From contig NZ_SJPX01000003.1 in assembly GCF_007860175.1 (NCBI RefSeq), positions 693,380 through 757,379 of the forward strand: DNA of 64,000 nt. Direction: 5' to 3'. Within the stretch, counting starts at the first letter, position 1; each line of letters starts with the position of its first letter. The notes beneath the pieces were generated by a model that saw nothing but the letters and a program-made list of their open reading frames with translations, ran no database searches and was not told the DNA's origin. This document shows, piece by piece, positions 9,187 through 18,662 of the stretch. The stretch comes from Rubripirellula reticaptiva (GTDB lineage Bacteria; Planctomycetota; Planctomycetia; Pirellulales; Pirellulaceae). Position numbers and translations under genes: made by a program.

Positions 9187-11185
9187 GACTTAGCCAGAGG
9201 TATTGGTACGGTTGGAGGTGTAAGTCTTCGCTGGTTCGAAAGGTTTCGCCGGTGATGGCGTCCTGGAAGAACCGTCCGAGTCCGGCCGTGCGTAGGACGT
9301 TACCGGTGAGGGTTTGCGGGAACTCAGAGAAGTTTGCGGCGACGATCAAGCGGTGCCCGTCGTGGTATCTCAAGAAGCACAGAACATGCGGATTGCCGGT
9401 CGACACTAGCTCCATGGCTTGTCCGGATAACGCGGGCAGCGACTTGCGGACGCTGATCATTCGCTGCAACGAACGAAAGATTGACTTGCGTATCGAACCG
9501 TCGCGAGACCCTACGTCGTCGCCAAGGTCCTTGAGAAATTCCCACTGCATTTTTGGACGATGAACCCAGCGAGTGTCGCCAGCCTTGGCCGGATCCATCA
9601 CAAAGTCGTAGTCGTTGAGCATTCCCCATTCTTCGCCCAAATAGATCAACGGGATGCCGCCGATGCTTAGCGTGATGTTCTGCAGCAACAGCATTCGGCG
9701 CAAGGCCAAATCACGCTGCTCGGGCGAATCCTGTTCAATCGCCAGTTCGAGTCCCGCCAGCGAGGCGAGCGTACCGGCGATGCGCATGTCGCCGGTTTCA
9801 ATGTTCTCTTGAAACGGGACGCCACGGGCAAACGAATTTGGAAACTGACCCGTATAAAACCGATTCAAAAACTGACGATGATCGTAAGCATTGATGCCCA
9901 GCGCCGCCGCGTCCGCGTCGTCGAACGTCCAACCGATATCATCATGGCATCGAAGGTAGTTGACCCAAGCGGTTTGTTTTGGCAGCTCGTGCCGATGGCT
10001 AAGCGAGCGGACTAGCAAGTCGACTTTTCGAGTCGCCAGGGATTCCCACAACAGTGCCATCAAGGTTGGGTTGTACGAAATCTGGCATTCTTCATCACTG
10101 ATGTATTTTACAACATCGTCCGGGTGCACGATCGCCTCGGACTTGAACAACAGACTTGGCGTTGCGATCCGCGCTAGTTTGTTAAACGCTCGAATCAACA
10201 GGTGAGCTTTCGGCAAATTCTCGCAGCTCGTCCCCATCTCTTTCCAGATAAAGGCGACTGCGTCGAGCCGTAGCGCATCGACGCCCGTGTCGGCGATGAA
10301 GAACATTTCTTCCAGCATGGCACGAAAGACCGACGGATTGCTGTAGTTCAAATCCCACTGGAAACTGTTGAACGTCGTCCAAACCCACTGCTCCATTCCA
10401 TCGTGCCACGTGAAGTTGCCACGTCGCACGGTCGGGAAGATTTCTCGCAGCGTTTTCTCGTACTGGTCTGGAATTCGTCGATCGGGAAAAATGTAATAGA
10501 AGTCCTGGTACTCTTGGATTCCCGCTTGCGCCGATTGAGCCCATAGGTGATCATCCGACGTATGATTGAATACAAAGTCGAGGACCAGCGTGATGCCGGC
10601 GGCTCGCAGTTCATCGGCCAACAGTCGCAAGTCGTCGATTGTTCCTAATCGTGGATCAACACTTCGGTAGTTGCTGATCGCGTAGCCGCCGTCGTTGTCG
10701 CCCGGGCGAACCGCGAACAGTGGCATCAGGTGCAAATACGTCAGTCCGAGCTCTTTGAAATAGCCAATGGACTCTCGCAACTGACCAAGATTGTCACTGA
10801 ACAAATCCACGTACAACGCGCCGCCGACAACCTTCTCGGACGAAAACCAATCAGGTTCATTAATGCGTTGCCGGTCGAGATTCCGAAGCGACTCGGGACG
10901 ATGCAGCCACGCCGTCGCTGCGGTCAGCAGGATTTGTTCGAGATGGTAGAAAAAGTCGTAGCGATTGCCGTACAGGTCGAACAACAACTCGAAAAGCTCG
11001 GGCCAATGCTCAGCAAGACGCACGTCGAATTCGTGCGTCAACTTTTCATCCGCCTGCTCGGCGGCCCAAAGCGTTTCTAGGCGAGGCTGCAAACGCTTGA
11101 GTGACAGTTCGGCTTTTAATTGAATTGGATTCGGCGCACCGACAGCCCCATTACTCGGCGTTCGTCGGTGGTTCGATTCGATCAT
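9179..11185 (-). CDS. Amylosucrase-like GH13 (subfamily 4)
   Basis: This 668-residue protein has the layout of amylosucrase: an N-terminal helical domain (to about residue 95), a (beta/alpha)8 barrel, and a C-terminal beta domain. Catalytic residues are visible: nucleophile Asp308 in LRLDAVAF, acid/base Glu350 in FKSEAIV, and the transition-state Asp in RCHDDIG; the first conserved region is DFVFNHTS. There is no signal peptide, so it acts in the cytoplasm. Amylosucrases transfer glucose from sucrose to alpha-glucans and release fructose; some family members instead hydrolyse or phosphorolyse sucrose. The start at ATG 11185 overlaps the end of the sucrose-phosphate synthase gene by 35 nt. Synthase and amylosucrase together suggest sucrose made as osmolyte or reserve and recycled into glycogen, as proposed for methanotroph sps-ams clusters. 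Confidence 0.9.
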   Translation of the reverse strand: MIESNHRRTPSNGAVGAPNPIQLKAELSLKRLQPRLETLWAAEQADEKLTHEFDVRLAEHWPELFELLFDLYGNRYDFFYHLEQILLTAATAWLHRPESLRNLDRQRINEPDWFSSEKVVGGALYVDLFSDNLGQLRESIGYFKELGLTYLHLMPLFAVRPGDNDGGYAISNYRSVDPRLGTIDDLRLLADELRAAGITLVLDFVFNHTSDDHLWAQSAQAGIQEYQDFYYIFPDRRIPDQYEKTLREIFPTVRRGNFTWHDGMEQWVWTTFNSFQWDLNYSNPSVFRAMLEEMFFIADTGVDALRLDAVAFIWKEMGTSCENLPKAHLLIRAFNKLARIATPSLLFKSEAIVHPDDVVKYISDEECQISYNPTLMALLWESLATRKVDLLVRSLSHRHELPKQTAWVNYLRCHDDIGWTFDDADAAALGINAYDHRQFLNRFYTGQFPNSFARGVPFQENIETGDMRIAGTLASLAGLELAIEQDSPEQRDLALRRMLLLQNITLSIGGIPLIYLGEEWGMLNDYDFVMDPAKAGDTRWVHRPKMQWEFLKDLGDDVGSRDGSIRKSIFRSLQRMISVRKSLPALSGQAMELVSTGNPHVLCFLRYHDGHRLIVAANFSEFPQTLTGNVLRTAGLGRFFQDAITGETFRTSEDLHLQPYQYLWLSRV

Positions 11186-13391
11186 TAGGAATCACGATGT
11201 TTTCTAAGAAGTTGTAGTACTGGATGCCTTCGATGACACCGCGTGCATGGTGTCCGTTGGCAAAATAGATTCGAGGTTTGCTCCGCAGACGTTCCAATTC
11301 GGGGCTGTAATTGCCAACCACCACGCCCAGCGTTCGTCCGAGCAACATCCCAGCATCGTTACCCGAATCGCCAGCGACTAGCACATTGTCAGGCGAAAAT
11401 CCCCATTTCCACAGCAGATGTCGCATGGAAAGATCACTGCCGCCGCGGACCGGGATAACATCAAGATACATTCCCAACGATAAGACAACTTTAGCACGCA
11501 ATCCGGCTTCGCGAAGCAGCTTTTTGATGTCCGCAAGGCTCGGTGATTTCTCAAAATCAATTTCATAGCTGATCTTAAACTCCGACTGGTTGTCATCTGT
11601 TTGTCGGAACAGTCCCGGTAATTTCACCAACAGGGAATCAACATCGTTCGGTCGCCACGCAAAACCAATTTGTTTTCGCCAACTTCCGTCCGCTGTCAGT
11701 GATGCACCATAGTGCAACTGAGTTCCAGCATCAGTGTCTATCACGTCGGGTTTTGGAAGTCCAAGTTCGTCGATCAATGCCATCGCGCTATCAAGGCGAC
11801 GACCGGTCGCGATTCCGAATCCGATGTGGTCGTTTTCACGAATCAGTTCGTTGAACTCGGCCAGCGCTTCTGGATCTCCCGTCAGAGTATTGTCCAAGTC
11901 CGTAATGACTAGCCGATCAAACTCTGGCAACCGACGTTCGCGAGATCGGTCGGCCAGGGCAGGCTTTGTCGAGTGTTCGAGAATGTCGTCAAGGTCACGC
12001 AGATAACGCTCGGCATGCTTGCTCCACGAATAATGTTTTCGCGTTCCCTTGATGCCATTGTCGGACCATTTCTGCCACTGCTCGGCATCATCCAACGTGC
12101 GCAACAGCGCATGTTCGATTTCTTCGCTGCTCATCGGATCAACCAGTAATCCGTTATCGCAGTTGCCAATGATGTCACGCGGCCCGCCATCATTGGTGGC
12201 AACAATCGGCAAACCTGTCGCACCGGCTTCTAGCAGTGTTAGGCCGAACGGTTCAGTGAGCGCTGGGTTGATAAAGACACCTTTGCCCGTCACGGCGAGG
12301 CGATAAAGGTCAGGGATGTCGGTTGGCGTATGAGTTTTCGGATACGCAACTTTGCCGTACAGGTCGTACTTATCGATCAAGTACAACACGTTGTTGACGA
12401 CCTGTTGCTGCGATTTGGGAAGTTCGCGAAGGTCGTCGCGCATACCCATGATCATCACCAAGTTGGCGGCCTCGCGCAACTGCTCACTTTCGCCGTAAAC
12501 CTGAACAAGTTTCTCCAAATTCTTGCGTTCGTCTGGACGAGCCAGTGTCAGGATCATCGGCTTGTTCGGCTCCCGCAGAAACCGATTCACTTCTCTTGCA
12601 ATTGGCGGTTCAACGAAGTCGTCAGCCGGTGGCGAAAAATTTGTCAGATCGACGCCCGGTGGAATCACCTCCATCCGTGATGGTTGGTAATGATCGTAGT
12701 GTTCGTATTGATCGGTGACTTCTTGGCTGGTGCTAGTGACAACCATCGACGCGGTTTCTAACGCGATCTCTTCGGCTTCGTTGCGAAGGGAGAACTTGTA
12801 TTTTCTTTCGAGGGCGTCCGGGTTCGCTTTGCCCAACAACAGTCGTTCACGTTTGACTCGCCCTAACGAGTGGCCGGTGAAGATGTAGGGGACATGCAAC
12901 AAACGAGCCAATTGAGCGCCCGCCAATCCGGCGTCCGCGTAATGGCCATGAATGATGTCGGGCAACCCGTTGCGGCGAAAATGAGCAAGAGTTTGGTCGA
13001 CGAACATCTCCATGTATGGCCACAGAGCTTCCTTTTTTAGGTAGCGTTTGGGGCCAAAAGGAATGCGTACGATCTTTGCGTTCTCGGAGATCTGCTCGTC
13101 GAGCTTGGCGTAGTCCGACGAAACTTTGGGATCAATGATTTGGCGGGTCAGCAGTTCGACTTCACGCACGTGCGGATGTTTGGCAAGTTCACGTGCCAGT
13201 TCGAGTACGTATTTGACTTGACCGCCGGTGTCTGCGTCACAACCGAGCTCAGCGTCTTCGCCTCGAATCAGACCATGCAAACTAATTAGACAAATTTTAA
13301 GTGGTTCTTCGCGATTCAGGAGGCCCATGTTTGATTCGGTATCCGTTGATTCGTTTGAAATGGTTTCGGTGCTAGTGGACGCAATCGTCAT
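11151..13391 (-). CDS. Sucrose-phosphate synthase with C-terminal HAD (SPP-like) domain
   Basis: This 746-residue cytoplasmic protein has a GT4 sucrose-phosphate synthase domain at about residues 25-485 ([41 protein letters not shown]). It transfers glucose from a nucleotide sugar to fructose 6-phosphate. From about residue 495 comes a sucrose-phosphatase-like HAD domain with DLDNT (motif I), GIATGR (motif II) and GDSGND (motif IV). The lysine normally found in motif III (usually in an SKG-like context) is not obvious: the stretch reads [11 protein letters not shown]. The fused domain could therefore be weak or regulatory, which would explain the separate phosphatase gene downstream. It starts at ATG 13391 and heads the overlapping sucrose operon; an 18-bp tandem repeat lies 24-59 bp upstream of the start codon. 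Confidence 0.92.
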   Translation of the reverse strand: MTIASTSTETISNESTDTESNMGLLNREEPLKICLISLHGLIRGEDAELGCDADTGGQVKYVLELARELAKHPHVREVELLTRQIIDPKVSSDYAKLDEQISENAKIVRIPFGPKRYLKKEALWPYMEMFVDQTLAHFRRNGLPDIIHGHYADAGLAGAQLARLLHVPYIFTGHSLGRVKRERLLLGKANPDALERKYKFSLRNEAEEIALETASMVVTSTSQEVTDQYEHYDHYQPSRMEVIPPGVDLTNFSPPADDFVEPPIAREVNRFLREPNKPMILTLARPDERKNLEKLVQVYGESEQLREAANLVMIMGMRDDLRELPKSQQQVVNNVLYLIDKYDLYGKVAYPKTHTPTDIPDLYRLAVTGKGVFINPALTEPFGLTLLEAGATGLPIVATNDGGPRDIIGNCDNGLLVDPMSSEEIEHALLRTLDDAEQWQKWSDNGIKGTRKHYSWSKHAERYLRDLDDILEHSTKPALADRSRERRLPEFDRLVITDLDNTLTGDPEALAEFNELIRENDHIGFGIATGRRLDSAMALIDELGLPKPDVIDTDAGTQLHYGASLTADGSWRKQIGFAWRPNDVDSLLVKLPGLFRQTDDNQSEFKISYEIDFEKSPSLADIKKLLREAGLRAKVVLSLGMYLDVIPVRGGSDLSMRHLLWKWGFSPDNVLVAGDSGNDAGMLLGRTLGVVVGNYSPELERLRSKPRIYFANGHHARGVIEGIQYYNFLENIVIPNDRIEPPTNAE

Positions 13392-13414
13392 GGTCTATTG
13401 ATCCCATTATCGAG

Positions 13415-13450
13415 TGATCACGCTTGCACGTCTGATCACGCTCGCACGTA
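13415..13450. repeat. Tandem 18-bp repeat, candidate operator
   Basis: Two abutting copies, TGATCACGCTTGCACGTC (13415-13432) and TGATCACGCTCGCACGTA (13433-13450), match at 16 of 18 positions. Each contains the palindrome TGATCA. They sit 24-59 bp upstream of the sucrose-phosphate synthase start codon on the minus strand, where an operator or activator site would be expected. The binding factor is unknown. Confidence 0.55.
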
Positions 13451-13454
13451 CCGA

Positions 13455-13501
13455 CTCGAGCGCCGCACGACGGCAAAGGCGGTTTGCCGTGGTCGCTCGA
13501 G
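13455..13501. other. 47-bp imperfect inverted repeat (hairpin)
   Basis: CTCGAGCG at 13455 is mirrored by CGCTCGAG ending at 13501, and inside it CGGCAAA pairs with TTTGCCG around a short GC-rich loop. In RNA this would form a two-tier stem. It lies just upstream of the 18-bp tandem repeat and may be a 5' leader structure of the sucrose operon or a terminator for the propeller gene, though no T-run follows. Confidence 0.45.
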
Positions 13502-13761
13502 AGTGAAAAATCGTTGCCCGCACTAATCGCTAGCAATTGATGCGCCAAAAAAACGAGAAAGTGAATTCGCTGACAATTCACATTGGCCAAACACCAAAAA
13601 ACCGGGGCCAGTCGCACGATTGCATTGGATTCTGCCGGACTGATCGTAATTCTAGCATCTTTCGCGAGAAAATTCTTCCGCACCGATGCGAGGTGTTTTA
13701 CGAGCAGCGTTTCTGTTGCATTGGTAGCAGTCTCAGCGAACTTTGCTAAGAAGACTGGCAA

Positions 13762-15057
13762 CTACTCCGACGCAACGATTTCGCTGATGTCGATCAGATG
13801 CAGTTGGCGACCTTCGCCTGAGTGGGGCGAGTCGATCGCGACGAGCTTGCCATCGTTGCTGCTGCGCGGGTGCGTGTCGCACCGCCACTCACCGGTGTAT
13901 TGCGGCGGCGAATGAAAGCCACCCAGTTCAACTCGGCGGCCCGTCGGCACGTGAAAAAGATAAGGGTGTTGGTTGCGTGTCCTGTTGTCGGGATAGGTGT
14001 CGTTGAGGATCCATTCGTTGTCGGTGTTGGGAACGTAAGTGTTGTGGCCGTTGAGAGTCATCACGCCCTCGCCAACAATCTCGACCTCGTCGGTTTGATC
14101 CTTAAAGACGTAGAACGCATCCTTCTTTCCGGCCGGACGTGTCCATGCACAGACATGATCGGAGTCTCGCCAAATGAAGTGAGAGGTGTAGCCAGATGGA
14201 TCGAGGATGAAACGCTGTGATCCGTCCATGTTGACCGTGAACATCCTGGTCGTGAAGCGTCCTGTTGGTTCGGCATCCGGTCCGTCCCCGGTGCTGTCAC
14301 GCCAACGATGCAGCACGATGAAGCGATTGCTGTCGGGGCTGATCAGCAAGTGATTGAAGTAGTTCCATTTGTCAGCGAGCGGTTGGCCGAGATGATCGAT
14401 CCGTGCTGCATCGGCGAGCGAGAAGATCAGCTCCGATTCACCTGTCTCGAGGTTCATCTTCCAGACACCCGAGTCCTCCGGTGCGCGCTGTTGGGGATAC
14501 GCTCCGCTGAGCCCAACGTATCCGTATCCGGGACGCATGCGCTGAATCCGTGCAAAGTCGGCCGTGATCGCCCACTTGCCGTCTGGGCTTAATGCATAGA
14601 CGGGGCGCGGCAGCGTACGCATCTTGCGAGTTTTTACGTTCATCACTCGGCAGACGTACTTGTCACCGTCGCGATCGTTCCAAACCACTTCCGAATCGGA
14701 CATCGGACGCCACTGCAACATGCATCCTTGTTGCCAACCCCAAGCAGTCGTGTTGCCCAATTCAATCCATTTGTCGTGATCGCCCGTATCGATCATGCCA
14801 ACGCGAATTTCGTCATCAGCGCGGGGCGTTCGGCCTTCGAAGTCAACTTCGTTTGACAACACGAACCGGTTGGTCGGGTCAAATTCGAGTTTGTCGTAGT
14901 ACCCGAACCAGTGATGCTTTGGGCCGCCGGTGATCGTACGAACTGGCGGTAGTGTTTGTTGGCTATCTCGACCGCGAGCAAGGGAATTCCACAACGGAAA
15001 CGTTGACGCCGCAGCAAGAGACTTCAAAGCGGATCGTCGTGATGAGTGATGCGTCAT
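13762..15057 (-). CDS. Tat-exported beta-propeller protein of unknown function
   Basis: This 431-residue protein begins with a twin-arginine-like signal (SRRSALKSLAAAS). The rest is built of WD40/TolB-like propeller repeats, with segments such as ALSPDGKWAITAD, ISPDSNRFIVLH and SSNDGKLVAIDSP. The clustered HHWFGYYDK, LNGHNTY, EWRCDTHP and DSPHSGEG stretches put several His, Tyr and Asp residues on one face, as in propeller-type polysaccharide lyases (oligogalacturonate or ulvan lyases). That is a fold-level resemblance, not an assignment. It sits between the GH32 gene and the sucrose operon, all on the minus strand, so a periplasmic sugar-related role is plausible. ATG at 15057. Confidence 0.75.
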   Translation of the reverse strand: MTHHSSRRSALKSLAAASTFPLWNSLARGRDSQQTLPPVRTITGGPKHHWFGYYDKLEFDPTNRFVLSNEVDFEGRTPRADDEIRVGMIDTGDHDKWIELGNTTAWGWQQGCMLQWRPMSDSEVVWNDRDGDKYVCRVMNVKTRKMRTLPRPVYALSPDGKWAITADFARIQRMRPGYGYVGLSGAYPQQRAPEDSGVWKMNLETGESELIFSLADAARIDHLGQPLADKWNYFNHLLISPDSNRFIVLHRWRDSTGDGPDAEPTGRFTTRMFTVNMDGSQRFILDPSGYTSHFIWRDSDHVCAWTRPAGKKDAFYVFKDQTDEVEIVGEGVMTLNGHNTYVPNTDNEWILNDTYPDNRTRNQHPYLFHVPTGRRVELGGFHSPPQYTGEWRCDTHPRSSNDGKLVAIDSPHSGEGRQLHLIDISEIVASE

Positions 15058-15244
15058 GGATTGTTTTGTGATCGGGAGGCGGTGTTTCGCGTGCTGCCAG
15101 CGGCGATATGAATCGATCTCGTAGTATATCGTTTCGCGGTTTGAACGTTTGAACTGACGGGGCAGTCCCCCAACAGGATTCGTTCGTTCTCGCTATCCGG
15201 ACTCTTGCTGGATCCGGCAACTACCAATGAAACTGGAATGTTTC

Positions 15245-17248
15245 TTAGTTTTTCCATGTCGATTTGAGTTCACGAATCTTTAGGTCGTGAATCAGCGCGT
15301 CACCGCCAACCGAATGGATCGACATCGTTTTCGGTCCGTGGTTTGGGTGAATGTAGTGCGCGCCAAAGTTCTGGCCGTCAAACGCGAAGGCTTCGACGGT
15401 TAGCCGATCCACTAGCAGTCTTAACGAGACCTTGCCTTGTTTGGAACTCAGTTTATCAATGCATATTTGCAACTCTGATTCGCCCTTGTCGTTGACTCCC
15501 GTGTGATTCAGGACCTGTTTCTTGACGTCGTAGCGTACAGATACACGCGGCAGGTCGAACACAACTTCCGACGCATTGCCCGGGCTGAATGTGACTTCCA
15601 AATCAACGAGATCCAGATTTTGGATGCCACTGAGCGCGTTGATTCCGTCGGAGAGTTTTACCTGACCCAAGTCGTGCGTCTTGCTGACGAGCGAATCGAT
15701 TTCGGAAATCGGCGACACAAACAATCGCACTCCATCGTCTGTCGTTTTCAGACTCAGATCACAAGGGAACGCCATCTGTTGGTTATGCGGAACGTCGAAC
15801 GTTTCCGCCGCGTTAGGGCCTCCTCGCATCCAACCGATTTGAACAACTCGGCCGTTGGGGGCTTGGTTGAAAGTCTGGGCCGCGTAGAAGTTACCGCGAC
15901 CGATCTGCAACGCTTCGGTTTCCGTTTTAAATTCTTTGCCATCAAACGTGCCAATTTCGTAGTCGAAACTTGCATCATAAATCAGGCACTTCATGTTGTT
16001 TTCGTCACCATCGACTGGCAAGAAAACAACATCCATGCATTCAAACGCCCAATCTCGCATCAAGTCTGAAGCAAATTCCCAGTCGACCAAGTTCTTTGAC
16101 GTGAACCAACGAACTCGGCCAGGTTTTTCACCGACCCAGAGCGCCATCACCCAATGCTGCGACGGTTCGTGCCAGAAGACTTTGGGGTCGCGTTCACCGT
16201 TGTCAAAGCCTTGGTTTTCGACCACTGCGCGACCTTCGTTCCAATAGGTCCACGATGCACCGCTGTCGGTGCTGTAGGCCATGGCTTGATAGAACGCGGG
16301 CTTGCCGGCAAAGGTATAGAAGGCACACATGGTCTTGGTGTCGCCGACTTGTTTGCCCAGACTGTTGTTGTGGTCGATCACCGCCGTCCCTGAGAATACA
16401 GTGCCTGCCTGGCGATCGACTCTGTATGGCAAAAGTGCGTGGTCAAGTTGAGTCCAATGGACCATGTCTGGGCTGGTGGCGTGGCCCCATGTCATGTTGC
16501 CCCAATCGGTTCCTTTGGGATTGTGTTGGAAGAACAAGTGATAGTTCTTGCCGTCATAGACCATTCCGTTGGGATCGTTTAGCCAGTTCTTTTTCGACAT
16601 GAAATGAAACTGCGGCCGATTGGGTTGGTCGTATCCAACATCGGGATAAGCCGTAGCTGAGATGTCGCCGGTAAACGCAAATTCTTTTGTGGTATCGGGC
16701 GAAGGTTTTTCGGTGCCACGAAAATCGTCGGCATTGATGTGGCCCCAGCCGCCGGTTGCGTTGTCAAAGATTTGCAACTGAGCCGACTTGCCAACGTAGG
16801 CCTTCACATCGCTGCTGTGCATGACCATCGATTCGTCGTCAACGCCAGTCGCCAACTCGATTACCTTGCCGTCGACCAACAGGTTCACACCGACTTTACC
16901 GGGCAGGTGTCCCGCGCCAACGCGAAAGGTGATGTAGGGTCGTTCGATGGTGAACTCTCGCGAGGTCAACGTGCCGGTAAGGCTGTCGCCAGCGGTCTCG
17001 CCAGGCTTGCCTTCTTTGCCGTTGTACTTCTCGTATCCGCCAATCCACCATGTTCCTTGCATGTTGGCTGGTTCACGATTGCGAGCTGCTGTGTTGTCGC
17101 CTTTGGTCGGCTGGACTCTAAATGCGTCGCCTTCGACCGTCCAACCTTCGAGTGTACCGGATTCGAAGTCGGCGTTCGGAAATAGCAGTTCGTCGGCGTG
17201 CACGGTCGAGGCGGCGAGCAGGATCGCGAGAGAGATGAAGTGCTTCAT
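15245..17248 (-). CDS. GH32 fructosidase (levanase/inulinase-like) with N-terminal beta-sandwich
   Basis: This 667-residue secreted enzyme starts at ATG 17248 (an in-frame TTG at 17263 is less likely), giving the signal MKHFISLAILLAASTVHA. Residues about 20-180 form a beta-rich module (FPNADFESGTLEGWTVEG, ending GHINADDF) seen before the catalytic domain in some bacterial levanases. The GH32 domain follows: WLNDPNG carries the nucleophile Asp, GERDPKVFW is the RDP transition-state motif, and FECMDVVF holds the acid/base Glu (usual form FECPD). A C-terminal beta-sandwich ends with sugar-contact residues. It would release fructose from fructans or sucrose outside the cytoplasm. An AraC-type regulator gene lies directly upstream on the same strand. 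Confidence 0.92.
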   Translation of the reverse strand: MKHFISLAILLAASTVHADELLFPNADFESGTLEGWTVEGDAFRVQPTKGDNTAARNREPANMQGTWWIGGYEKYNGKEGKPGETAGDSLTGTLTSREFTIERPYITFRVGAGHLPGKVGVNLLVDGKVIELATGVDDESMVMHSSDVKAYVGKSAQLQIFDNATGGWGHINADDFRGTEKPSPDTTKEFAFTGDISATAYPDVGYDQPNRPQFHFMSKKNWLNDPNGMVYDGKNYHLFFQHNPKGTDWGNMTWGHATSPDMVHWTQLDHALLPYRVDRQAGTVFSGTAVIDHNNSLGKQVGDTKTMCAFYTFAGKPAFYQAMAYSTDSGASWTYWNEGRAVVENQGFDNGERDPKVFWHEPSQHWVMALWVGEKPGRVRWFTSKNLVDWEFASDLMRDWAFECMDVVFLPVDGDENNMKCLIYDASFDYEIGTFDGKEFKTETEALQIGRGNFYAAQTFNQAPNGRVVQIGWMRGGPNAAETFDVPHNQQMAFPCDLSLKTTDDGVRLFVSPISEIDSLVSKTHDLGQVKLSDGINALSGIQNLDLVDLEVTFSPGNASEVVFDLPRVSVRYDVKKQVLNHTGVNDKGESELQICIDKLSSKQGKVSLRLLVDRLTVEAFAFDGQNFGAHYIHPNHGPKTMSIHSVGGDALIHDLKIRELKSTWKN

Positions 17249-17564
17249 AGGATCGATCTGCAAAAGTTAGGCGGGTTATGGAGGCATTTTTCTTGGTCGA
17301 GTACGCAAGACGGACTCAAGCGAATCCCAGCAATATAGACGGTTCGCGGTCCGCCAGCGAGGATTCTCGAGCGAGGGGGATGGCGAAGGACTCGGAAGCA
17401 TCCATTGCATCGCGGCATGCATTTTGAACGCAAACCATGAATCCGTCGGTGCGTCTGCTAACGCCGCACTCGTTGCCGCCGCTATCCGAGCGTGCGCGTA
17501 ACGCTTCGATGTTGGTAACACGAATCAACGTTCGGTCGCGTGGACTCAAGCGAATCCGCGACCG
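17249..17564. promoter_or_regulatory. Region upstream of GH32 with two 16-bp direct repeats
   Basis: These 316 bases between the AraC-type regulator and the GH32 start contain GGACTCAAGCGAATCC twice, at 17312-17327 and 17542-17557. Both copies are exact and in the same orientation, 230 bp apart (about 22 helical turns). One is about 64 bp upstream of the GH32 start and the other ends 7 bp from the regulator's stop codon. No gene is visible. Confidence 0.5.
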
Positions 17565-18455
17565 TCAGTCGTTGATGCTGCCGTGGGCAGAGGAGTTGAG
17601 GTTGTGTTTGCGATAGTCGCGTGGTGACGATCCGATCAGGATTTTGAATTGTCGACTAAAATAGTTGCTGTCTGCGAATCCGACGGACATCGCGATATCA
17701 GTGATGCTCTTGTCGGTTTGGGCAAGCAGTTTGCAGGCTTGTCGAAGTCTCAGTCGAATCAGGTAGGCGATTGGTGGGCAGCCCATCGTCGCCTCGAACG
17801 TCCGCAGAAAATTTCGGCGCGACATGCCTGACATTTCAACCAGCTCGTCGAGCGTGATCGGATCCGAGTAGTGACGTTCAATCTGGGCAATCGTCTCGGC
17901 AATTCGAAGCAACGATTTGCTTTGCGGACTGCGTGATTGGCTGTAGCACCGCGACAGAAAGGTTGCTAACTGCAAGAACGCCGTCGTAGCCATCACTCCA
18001 AATCCCGCGTCCCGCTCGGCCAGTTCTTGTTCCAGTTGATCGGCAAGCCGAATTGCCTGGACAAGTTCCGGGGGCGAGAGTTGCAAGCGACTGTTAAAAC
18101 CGTGGCGTTTGCGCCAAGCAGGTTCCAGCGTGAACAGTGCGTGATACCCAGGCAGCGATGGCAAATCGCTTAGCGTCATCGGCAACTCGTTTCCGTCGAA
18201 CAAGACGTTGATCAGACGCAACTGGTCCATGTTCAAATAGTCATGGGGACGCGAAGGCCCGATGACAAAGGTGTCGCCGGCGACAAGTTCGTAAGAATCC
18301 TCGCCGGTGATGTGTTCCCCCTTGCCGCCGGTAATGATGACGATTTCCGAGAACTCGTGGGAGTGAAGCCCGAACGGTTCCTGCGGATCACGCCGTTCCA
18401 CGACGATCGGAAACCCGTCCGCGTGGAACCAGTCCTGCTTCTTTAGCACCTGCAT
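17565..18455 (-). CDS. AraC/XylS-family transcriptional regulator with cupin sensor domain
   Basis: With ATG 18455 this is a 296-residue regulator; a longer frame to 18575 exists, but its first 40 residues (rich in His and Arg) do not look like part of the fold. The N-terminal cupin (about residues 1-150; [19 protein letters not shown], then [14 protein letters not shown]) resembles the sugar-binding domain of RhaR/RhaS and AraC. The C-terminal double helix-turn-helix is clear ([21 protein letters not shown], then [22 protein letters not shown]). It is transcribed in the same direction as the GH32 gene 316 bp downstream and probably controls it; the inducer would be a fructan-derived sugar or rhamnose. 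The target is inferred from position. Confidence 0.9.
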   Translation of the reverse strand: MQVLKKQDWFHADGFPIVVERRDPQEPFGLHSHEFSEIVIITGGKGEHITGEDSYELVAGDTFVIGPSRPHDYLNMDQLRLINVLFDGNELPMTLSDLPSLPGYHALFTLEPAWRKRHGFNSRLQLSPPELVQAIRLADQLEQELAERDAGFGVMATTAFLQLATFLSRCYSQSRSPQSKSLLRIAETIAQIERHYSDPITLDELVEMSGMSRRNFLRTFEATMGCPPIAYLIRLRLRQACKLLAQTDKSITDIAMSVGFADSNYFSRQFKILIGSSPRDYRKHNLNSSAHGSIND

Positions 18456-18662
18456 AAAAAGTTGTGGGGCTTGACGAGGGTGGGAACGCAATGAAGTATC
18501 GCGAGCGCTCGGGTGGGAACACTGGACAACATCGGTTTGGCGATGCCGTCGAAGCCCGCCATTGTGTTGATGCACATCACGCGCGTCAAGGATTTTACGC
18601 CACGCTAATCACTCAATGCTGATCGCCTGTTGCTGATCACTTGACCAACTAATCATCCGTCG

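Larger units (their letters stand above)
13392..13761. other. Intergenic region upstream of the sucrose operon
   Basis: These 370 bases lie between the propeller gene ending at 13762 and the sucrose-phosphate synthase start at 13391, both on the minus strand. They hold the tandem 18-bp repeat and the 47-bp inverted repeat listed separately. A possible 129-codon minus-strand frame here overlaps the synthase start and has no recognisable protein features, so I treat the region as non-coding and probably the operon promoter. Confidence 0.5.

Noticed and set aside
13372-13761. 129-codon minus-strand frame before the sucrose-phosphate synthase gene
   Set aside because: It overlaps the synthase start, is rich in Cys and unlikely residues near its end, has no signal or domain, and covers the repeat-rich promoter region.
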